Positions 1-5,309 of a stretch of 6,262 bases of DNA are shown piece by piece. This DNA is from Nitriliruptoraceae bacterium (GTDB lineage Bacteria > Actinomycetota > Nitriliruptoria > Nitriliruptorales > Nitriliruptoraceae), in NCBI GenBank assembly GCA_007120485.1, contig SKNP01000230.1:1-6262 (forward strand). The letters run 5' to 3'. The number at the start of each line of letters is the position of its first letter. Positions within the stretch are counted from its first letter, which is position 1. The notes under the pieces are model-generated. The model did not search any database and was not told the origin of the DNA. It saw only the letters and a program-made list of their open reading frames with translations. A program made the translations under genes and the position numbers.

Positions 1-1340
1 CCCCAGAGCTGCTCGTTACAGAACGCCACCGCGGCATCGAGGAAGTCCGCCGCCGACCGGGGCGCGTCCAACCCGACCTCGCCCATGACCCCGCAGAACG
101 CTTCCTCCCGGAACGCGATGTCGTCGGCGTCCCCAGGGTCGAGCTCGGGGAGCAACGTGAACGGGACCGCGTCGTCGCGCTCCTCACCGAACCACTCCGC
201 CTGCTTGTGCGCGTCGGTGAACCGCTCCCACCGCTCCCGCGCTCCCGGGTAGTAGGGCTCGCGCGGTTCCGCCTCGCGCAACGACCGACGGACCTCGTCG
301 AGCAGCGGCTGCCGCTTCGCCCACGCTCGGTGCTGGACGATCATCCGCGACGCGACGCAGTTGAAGCCGCCGTTGTTGGCCAGCATCGACGCGATGTTGT
401 CCCCGTGGAAGCGCAGATCCCGGTCGGACCAGGGACCCGGCACCACGATGACCGGTGTGACGTTGCCCAGTTCGGCGCTGACCGGCGTGTCCATCCGTGG
501 CGCACGCTCACGCTTGCGTCGGGCGCCGTCCTCCCCGGTCCCGAACACGATTCCCTCGTAGGTCGCCTCCGACCCGGTGACGTGGATCGCATCCACCTCG
601 TCGTGGTCGGTCAGGTACGCCCCGACGTCGGCTCCGCCGTAGGCCAGGCGCAGGAAGCCGGCATCCACCAGCGGCGCGAACGCTGCGGCGATGTGGGGCC
701 CGAGGTGCGCGTTGACCGGGTTCAGTTTCAGCAGCACGACCCGGTCGAGCGCGAACAGCTGGTACAGCGCGTCCATCGGACCGATCGACGACACGTTGCC
801 GGCTCCGAGCACCAGCGCGACCCCCGGCTCCTTGACGTGGTCGGGGCGGTAGATCCGGCCCATCCGCTCGTACGCCTGCTCCTCGGTCACCGACCGGTCG
901 AGCCGGGCCTCCGCGGTGAACCCGGCGAACAGCAGCGGGTCGATCCGGTCGGCCGGCATGACGTCGACCGCGACCTGCCCGTCCGCCGCCGTGCGGACCG
1001 CCTTCGGCTGGGGCCGCCCGGTCGCGGCGATGTCGATCAGCGTCGACTCCAGCAACGCGAGGTTGCGGACGGTCGTCGCGGGGCCGCTGCCCCAGTCCTC
1101 GCCCATCAGCGGCGAGTCGCGGCGGATGCCCTTGGCGGCGGCCGCCGCCGTCACCCAGGCCGGTGCCGCGTCCAGGGTGCTGTCGATCAGCGATCGGAGC
1201 AGCTCCACGCGGGCCAGCACGTCCGTCGCGCACCACTGGGCAGCACCTGCCCGCAACGTCGCCAGCGACGCGTCGATCGCGTCGGTCGGGGTCGGCGGGA
1301 TCGTGCTGTCCGCTTCCGGGATCGTCAGCGAGACGCTCAC
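1..1340 (-). CDS. Aldehyde dehydrogenase superfamily protein (C-terminus beyond window)
   Basis: Predicted cytosolic NAD(P)-dependent oxidation of an aldehyde to a carboxylic acid; the substrate is unknown. I read 446 complete codons from a GTG start. That start is chosen because AGGAGG lies 8 nt upstream and nothing longer is needed. Visible family landmarks in order: GAGNVSSIG with the presumed oxyanion-hole Asn182; cofactor-binding LLKLNP with Lys205; VTGSEATYEG (Gly256-Ser257); ELGNVTP with the general-base Glu290; NNGGFNC with the presumed nucleophile Cys328; and REEAFCGV with Glu413, matching the EEIFGPV Glu of classical enzymes. Having both Glu290 and Cys328 argues for a hydrolytic rather than a CoA-acylating enzyme. 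The motif around the Cys is not the usual GQxC, so this is a divergent subfamily. The extra N-terminal segment (about 120 residues before MPADRIDP) resembles the usual N-terminal helices. It follows the ABC exporter genes by 45 bp on the same strand, so co-transcription is likely. Superfamily assignment is firm; function is inferred. Confidence 0.88.
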   Translation of the reverse strand, partial: MSVSLTIPEADSTIPPTPTDAIDASLATLRAGAAQWCATDVLARVELLRSLIDSTLDAAPAWVTAAAAAKGIRRDSPLMGEDWGSGPATTVRNLALLESTLIDIAATGRPQPKAVRTAADGQVAVDVMPADRIDPLLFAGFTAEARLDRSVTEEQAYERMGRIYRPDHVKEPGVALVLGAGNVSSIGPMDALYQLFALDRVVLLKLNPVNAHLGPHIAAAFAPLVDAGFLRLAYGGADVGAYLTDHDEVDAIHVTGSEATYEGIVFGTGEDGARRKRERAPRMDTPVSAELGNVTPVIVVPGPWSDRDLRFHGDNIASMLANNGGFNCVASRMIVQHRAWAKRQPLLDEVRRSLREAEPREPYYPGARERWERFTDAHKQAEWFGEERDDAVPFTLLPELDPGDADDIAFREEAFCGVMGEVGLDAPRSAADFLDAAVAFCNEQLW

Positions 1341-1348
1341 GCAGCTGG

Positions 1349-1354
1349 CCTCCT
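1349..1354 (-). promoter_or_regulatory. Strong Shine-Dalgarno for the aldehyde dehydrogenase
   Basis: The minus strand reads AGGAGG, then 8 nt (CCAGCTGC), then GTG at 1340-1338. This is a full consensus ribosome binding site at ideal spacing and it fixes the GTG start. The 45-bp gap after the ABC gene holds only a 4-bp GGGT/ACCC stem and no convincing terminator, which supports read-through from the exporter genes. Confidence 0.8.
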
Positions 1355-1385
1355 GGCCGGGTCGGACCCCGAGCCTACGTGGTGG

Positions 1386-3218
1386 CTAGCCGTCGCGGCC
1401 GACGCCGAGGGTCCAACTGGCATGGAGACGTCCGTACACCCCACCCTGCGCCACGAGGTCGGCGTGGGCCCCGCGTTGGACCAGCTGCCCGCCGTCGAAG
1501 ACCAGCACCTCGTCGGCCGTCTCCGCGGTCGACAGCCGGTGGGCGATGGTGACCGTGGTGCGACCGGAGGTCAGGCCCGCCAGTGCACGTTGCAGGCGCA
1601 GCTCGGTGGCCGGATCCACCGCGGAGGTCGCTTCGTCCAGCACGAGCAGGTCCGGGTTGGCCACGTACGCGCGTGCGAGCGCGACCAGCTGCCGTTCACC
1701 GGCGGACAGCGACCCGCCACGCTCGCCCGTCCGGGTGTCGAGGTGCTGCGGCAGCTCCTCGAGCCAGTCGGACAGCCCCAGCTCGAGGAACGCCAGCTGC
1801 AGGTCGTGCTCGGACGCGTCCGGCCGCCCCATCCGCACGTTGTCGCCGATCGTGCCGTCGAACAACGCACCGTCCTGCGGGACCATCACGACGCGCGAGC
1901 GCAGCGAGTCGAACCGGACCTGGTCGACCGGGGTGTCCGCCAGCAGGATGCGCCCGTCCACGGGGTCCATCAGGCGGGTCAGCAGCTTCGCGAAGGTGGT
2001 CTTGCCGGAGCCGGTCTCGCCGACGACGGCCACCTTGGTCCGCGGTTCGATCGTCACGTCCACGTCGTCGAGCACGATCGGGCCCGAGGCTTCCCGGGCC
2101 GACTGGCCCGGTTTGGGGTAGCGGAACGACACGTGGTCGAACCGGATGCCGATGGGCTCGTCCGGGAGCTCCAGACCGTCGTCGCCCGGATCTTCCACGT
2201 CCGGCTCGACGTCCAGGATGTCCAGGACGCGACGCCAGCCGGCGACCGCGTTCTGACCCTCGTTGATGACCTCGGCAGCGACCAGGACGGGTTCGATGAA
2301 CAGCGCGATGAGGAACAGGAAGGCGAGCACCATCCCGGGGGTGACCTGATCGTCGACCCCGAGCATGACCCCGCCGACCACCGCCGCGGCGGTGGCGACC
2401 GCACCGAAGATCTCCCCGGTCGCGGAGAAGAACGAGGACAGGCCGCCGGCGCGGACCGCCGCGCTGCGGTGCTCCTCGATCGCGTGGTCGAGCCGGTCCT
2501 GGGTGCGCGGCTCGATGCCGTAGGCCTTGACCACCGGAGCGCCGACGACCGTCTCCGCGACGACGCCGAGCAGCCGGCCGATGCGCTCGCGGACCTTCAG
2601 GTAGGCGCGGGTGAGCCGCTTCTGGAACCAGCGCGCCCCGAAGACGAACGGGACGAACACCACCAGCACGATCAGGGTGAGCCGCCAGGAGTAGACGAGC
2701 ATCACGACCGTGGCGATCGTCAGCTGCCCGATGGCGGTGATGAGGTTCAGCCCCGCCCACTGCATGAAGCGGCTGACCTCGTCGATGTCGCTGGTGACGC
2801 GCGACACCAACCCGCCACGTTGCTGGGCCGCCTGGTGCAGCATCGACAGGTCATGGATGTGGCGGAACGCACGGACGCGCAGGGACGACAGGGCCGTCTC
2901 GACCACGGCAGCCAGCCGGTAGTTCATCGCACCGGAGCACACCGCGGTCAACAGCACCGCGACCGCGGCGAACGCGACGATCGACAGGACCGTCTGCACC
3001 TGGACCCCGGCGCCGCCCTGCAGCCCGTCGTCGATCGTCATCTGCACCGCGATGGGCACGATCGCCCGGCCGGCGGTGGCGAGCAACGCCAGCAGCGCCG
3101 TCACCGGCAGGCCGACCCGCAGCTCCGGCGAGAGGCTGATGCCGCGCACGACGGTGCGCCACGCTCCCTCGCTGGGGACCGGATCGTCGGTGGTCGGAGG
3201 CGCCGTGGCGGTGCTCAT
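1386..3218 (-). CDS. ABC exporter half-transporter, catalytically canonical subunit
   Basis: A 610-residue fused membrane/ATPase half-transporter of the type IV exporter fold, expected in the cytoplasmic membrane. Membrane-spanning stretches fall near residues 37-58, 76-97, 158-177, 181-197, 271-290 and 294-315. A coupling-helix region reads SRVTSDIDEV (139-148). The nucleotide-binding domain has an A-loop Tyr367 (FRYP), Walker A GETGSGKT (400-407), Q-loop Gln448, signature LSAGE (504-508), Walker B LLVLDE with Asp528 and catalytic Glu529, D-loop SAVD (532-535) and H-loop His560 (IAHRLST). Only the signature departs from LSGGQ. That is the expected complement to the degenerate Walker B and H-loop of the partner encoded just upstream, so its own Walker/H side should make the hydrolysing site with the partner's LSGGQ. 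The ATG start overlaps the partner's TGA (ATGA), implying translational coupling. Length is normal for the family. Substrate is not readable; automated labels such as multidrug exporter would be guesses. Confidence 0.93.
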   Translation of the reverse strand: MSTATAPPTTDDPVPSEGAWRTVVRGISLSPELRVGLPVTALLALLATAGRAIVPIAVQMTIDDGLQGGAGVQVQTVLSIVAFAAVAVLLTAVCSGAMNYRLAAVVETALSSLRVRAFRHIHDLSMLHQAAQQRGGLVSRVTSDIDEVSRFMQWAGLNLITAIGQLTIATVVMLVYSWRLTLIVLVVFVPFVFGARWFQKRLTRAYLKVRERIGRLLGVVAETVVGAPVVKAYGIEPRTQDRLDHAIEEHRSAAVRAGGLSSFFSATGEIFGAVATAAAVVGGVMLGVDDQVTPGMVLAFLFLIALFIEPVLVAAEVINEGQNAVAGWRRVLDILDVEPDVEDPGDDGLELPDEPIGIRFDHVSFRYPKPGQSAREASGPIVLDDVDVTIEPRTKVAVVGETGSGKTTFAKLLTRLMDPVDGRILLADTPVDQVRFDSLRSRVVMVPQDGALFDGTIGDNVRMGRPDASEHDLQLAFLELGLSDWLEELPQHLDTRTGERGGSLSAGERQLVALARAYVANPDLLVLDEATSAVDPATELRLQRALAGLTSGRTTVTIAHRLSTAETADEVLVFDGGQLVQRGAHADLVAQGGVYGRLHASWTLGVGRDG

Positions 3219-5224
3219 GGGCCGATCCCCCGGGGATCCTGACCGGCGGCCATCGCATCGCGCTCGGCCGCGTCACGTTCGTAGGCGGTCACCAGGTTGG
3301 CGTAGCTCGGCTCCTCCTCGAGCAACCGCTCGTGCGAGCCACGCGCCGCGACCTGCCCCTCGCGCAGGAACACCACCTCGTCGGCCAGCGCGATCGAGCC
3401 CTTGCGGTAGGCGACGACGATGACGGTCGAGGGCAGGTCGGAGTCCGCCAGCCCGCGCAGGATGTCGGACTCCACGGACGGGTCGACCGCCGAGGTGGCA
3501 TCGTCGAGCACCAGCAACCGGGGCTTGCGCACGATCGCGCGCGCCAGGGCGATGCGTTGCCGCTGGCCGCCGGAGAGGGTCGCACCGCGCTCACCGACGG
3601 GCGTGTCGTAGCCCTGCTCCAGCTCGGTGATGAAGCCGTGGGCCTGGGCCAGGCGCGCGGCGGCTTCCACGTCCGCGTCAGGCAGGTCCCGCCCGAGGGT
3701 GATGTTGTCGCGCACCGTGTCGTCGAACAGGAACGCCTCCTGGAAGACGATCGCCACGTTGGCGGCCAGCTGGTCACGATCGAGTTCCGACAGCTCGCGA
3801 CCGTCGAAGGTGATGCTGCCGTGGTCGGGGTCGAACAGCCGCACCAGCAGCGACGCGACCGTCGACTTGCCCGACCCGGTCGCGCCCACCAGGGCGATCG
3901 TTCGCCCGGCCGGGACATCGAAGGAGACCGACTCGATCCCGCGACGCTGCGGGTCGGCCTCGTCCCCCGCGAAGCCCTCGAAGCCGGGCGCGGAACCACC
4001 GTCCTGGTCGGCGGTGGCCAGCGCCGAGCCGCTGGCCGGTGGGCCCGAGCCGGTCGCGGCCGTGCGGTGGCGAGGTCCGGCGGCATCCGGGCCGGCGAGG
4101 TCGCCGCGTTCGGCCATGGGATGCCGGAACCGGACCTCGTCGAGCTGCGTGGCGGCGCCGCCCTCACCCTCCGCAGGGGCACGGCCGTAGACCATCTCCC
4201 CGGTCTCGTTGAGGACCCGAGAGACGCGGTCCCAGCCGACGACCGCCCGCGGGAGTTCACCCAGCAGCCACCCGAACACGCGCATCGGTAGCGCCACGAG
4301 CCGGAACAGGTAGGCGAACAACACCAGGTCACCGGGGGTCAACGCACCGGCCCGGACCCGGTAGGCGCCGACGAACAACACCAACAGGATCGCGATGTTC
4401 GGCAGCGCCTCGATCACCGGATCGAAGAAGGCCCGCAACCGACCGACGCGGATCATCTTGTCGCGAAGGTCCTCGGAGATGCCGCGGAACCGGTCCGCCT
4501 CGGCCTGCTCGCGGCCCATCGTCTTGACCACGAGTGCCCCGTCGAACGACTCGTGCGCGACCTCGGAGACGTCGGCGCGGGCCTGCTGGGCGACCGTGGC
4601 GGCGTAGCGCATCCGGCGCTGGTAGAACCAGTTGGCGAAGATCAGCAGCGGTCCGACGCTGAACCCGATGGCGGCCAGGGCCGGGTCGGTGACCACCAGC
4701 AGGCCACCGGTGAGCACCAGCAGGATGCTGGCACCCATCGCCATCGGCAGCGGTGCCGCGACGAAGAACGCCGACTCCACGTCCGCGTTCGCGTTGGACA
4801 GCAGTTCCCCCGTGGGGTGACGCCGGTGCCAGCGCAACGGCAGCCGCAGGTACTGCCGCGTGACCCGCTGGCGGTACATCGCCTGCAGTTGGAACTGCGC
4901 CAGGTAGGCGCCGAGGCGGCGTCCGAGCACGCCGGTGGCCTTGACCAGCCCGACCCCGATGATCGCCAGCGCGGCGAGGGTCAACGCGGCGGCATCCGTC
5001 TCGCCGGCCTCGAACTGCGGCAGGAGCACCTCGTCGGTGACCCAGCCGAGGACCAGCGAGGCGGCGACGGTGGCCACGGCGAACAGCGCCGCACCGCCGA
5101 CCCCGACCGTGAACGGTCGTGGCGCGCCACGCAGGGCGACGCCGATGACGCGGAGCCCACGGCGAAGCAACCCGTCCACCGACGGGTCTCGAGGGGTGGG
5201 ACGTTCCGAAGCGCTCACAGCCAC
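3215..5224 (-). CDS. ABC exporter half-transporter, degenerate-site subunit
   Basis: A 669-residue type IV exporter half-transporter, first gene of the exporter pair. Hydrophobic segments lie near residues 38-60, 78-100, 153-178, 182-200, 272-288 and 296-315. The ATPase domain has Walker A GATGSGKS (447-454), Q-loop Gln495, an intact signature LSGGQ (550-554), Walker B LLVLDD and D-loop SAVD. Two catalytic positions are changed: the Glu after Walker B is Asp575, and the switch His is Tyr606 (VVAYRKGS). The A-loop aromatic is His368. These substitutions mark the non-hydrolysing side of heterodimeric exporters. About 54 extra residues rich in Gly, Ala, Ser and Asp sit between the A-loop and Walker A (about 370-428), which explains the length above the usual 580-620. 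The furthest in-frame start is GTG at 5224; a second GTG at codon 3 (5218) is equally possible because no clear Shine-Dalgarno precedes either. A 22-bp inverted repeat lies about 20 bp upstream. The stop overlaps the next gene's start by 4 bp. Confidence 0.93.
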   Translation of the reverse strand: MAVSASERPTPRDPSVDGLLRRGLRVIGVALRGAPRPFTVGVGGAALFAVATVAASLVLGWVTDEVLLPQFEAGETDAAALTLAALAIIGVGLVKATGVLGRRLGAYLAQFQLQAMYRQRVTRQYLRLPLRWHRRHPTGELLSNANADVESAFFVAAPLPMAMGASILLVLTGGLLVVTDPALAAIGFSVGPLLIFANWFYQRRMRYAATVAQQARADVSEVAHESFDGALVVKTMGREQAEADRFRGISEDLRDKMIRVGRLRAFFDPVIEALPNIAILLVLFVGAYRVRAGALTPGDLVLFAYLFRLVALPMRVFGWLLGELPRAVVGWDRVSRVLNETGEMVYGRAPAEGEGGAATQLDEVRFRHPMAERGDLAGPDAAGPRHRTAATGSGPPASGSALATADQDGGSAPGFEGFAGDEADPQRRGIESVSFDVPAGRTIALVGATGSGKSTVASLLVRLFDPDHGSITFDGRELSELDRDQLAANVAIVFQEAFLFDDTVRDNITLGRDLPDADVEAAARLAQAHGFITELEQGYDTPVGERGATLSGGQRQRIALARAIVRKPRLLVLDDATSAVDPSVESDILRGLADSDLPSTVIVVAYRKGSIALADEVVFLREGQVAARGSHERLLEEEPSYANLVTAYERDAAERDAMAAGQDPRGIGP
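3224..3238 (-). promoter_or_regulatory. Inverted repeat over the ribosome binding site of the second ABC gene
   Basis: A perfect 7-bp inverted repeat with a 1-base centre (GATCCCC-C-GGGGATC on the plus strand) occupies the last sense codons of the first ABC gene and ends 5 nt before the ATG of the second. In the transcript its 3' arm carries the purine-rich GGGGGA that is the only Shine-Dalgarno-like sequence for that ATG. A 6-bp stem with a 3-nt loop could hide the site until ribosomes finishing the upstream gene open it. The palindrome is plain in the sequence; the regulatory role is inferred, and GC-rich coding sequence can make such palindromes by chance. Confidence 0.35.
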
Positions 5225-5244
5225 CGACGGTACCCAGCGGTGCG

Positions 5245-5266
5245 GGTATCTCGATATCGAGAGACC
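5245..5266. promoter_or_regulatory. Near-perfect 22-bp inverted repeat, putative operator of the ABC operon
   Basis: The core TCTCGATATCGAGA (5249-5262) is a perfect 14-bp palindrome. With one mismatched pair (5248/5263) the symmetry continues through GGT/ACC, giving 10 of 11 paired positions over 22 bp. Its GATATC centre is AT-rich against very GC-rich surroundings. It lies in the 85-bp spacer about 20 bp upstream of the first ABC gene's start, where a dimeric repressor would block transcription initiation. Size and symmetry suit dimeric winged-helix regulators (MarR or PadR type) or TetR-type regulators, but no regulator gene is in the window and I cannot name one. I see no confident -35/-10 pair; a TACCGT (5233-5228 on the minus strand) could be a weak -10 for a leaderless or short-leader transcript. 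Confidence 0.55.
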
Positions 5267-5282
5267 TGGCTGCCCGGCCCCC

Positions 5283-5308
5283 GCACGAGGCCCCTCGCAG
5301 CGTCGTGC
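5283..5308 (-). terminator. Weak hairpin after the RNase E/G stop
   Basis: Immediately downstream of the RNase stop codon the minus strand has GCACGA and its exact complement TCGTGC separated by 14 nt. Inside it, CGAG/CTCG can form a smaller competing stem. No T-run follows (the next bases are G-rich), so this is not a canonical intrinsic terminator. It may still help separate the RNase transcript from the exporter operon, as T-tract-free hairpins are common in high-GC genomes. Confidence 0.25.
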
Positions 5309-5309
5309 T

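Noticed and set aside
508..1236. A 242-codon minus-strand frame within the aldehyde dehydrogenase
   Set aside because: It is an alternative frame (Arg/Gly-rich) of a gene whose true frame shows ordered family motifs and a good ribosome site.
1356..1376. Possible terminator between the second ABC gene and the aldehyde dehydrogenase
   Set aside because: Only a 4-bp GGGT/ACCC stem with a 3-nt loop and no T-run, next to a strong ribosome site; too weak to call.
207..3242. A 1011-codon open frame on the plus strand
   Set aside because: It is antisense to the aldehyde dehydrogenase and the second ABC gene, is rich in Arg, Asp, Gln, His and Val with no recognisable domain, and arises because stop codons are rare opposite high-GC third positions.
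3332..4291. A 319-codon plus-strand frame
   Set aside because: Antisense shadow of the ATPase domain of the first ABC gene, with no domain and no ribosome site.
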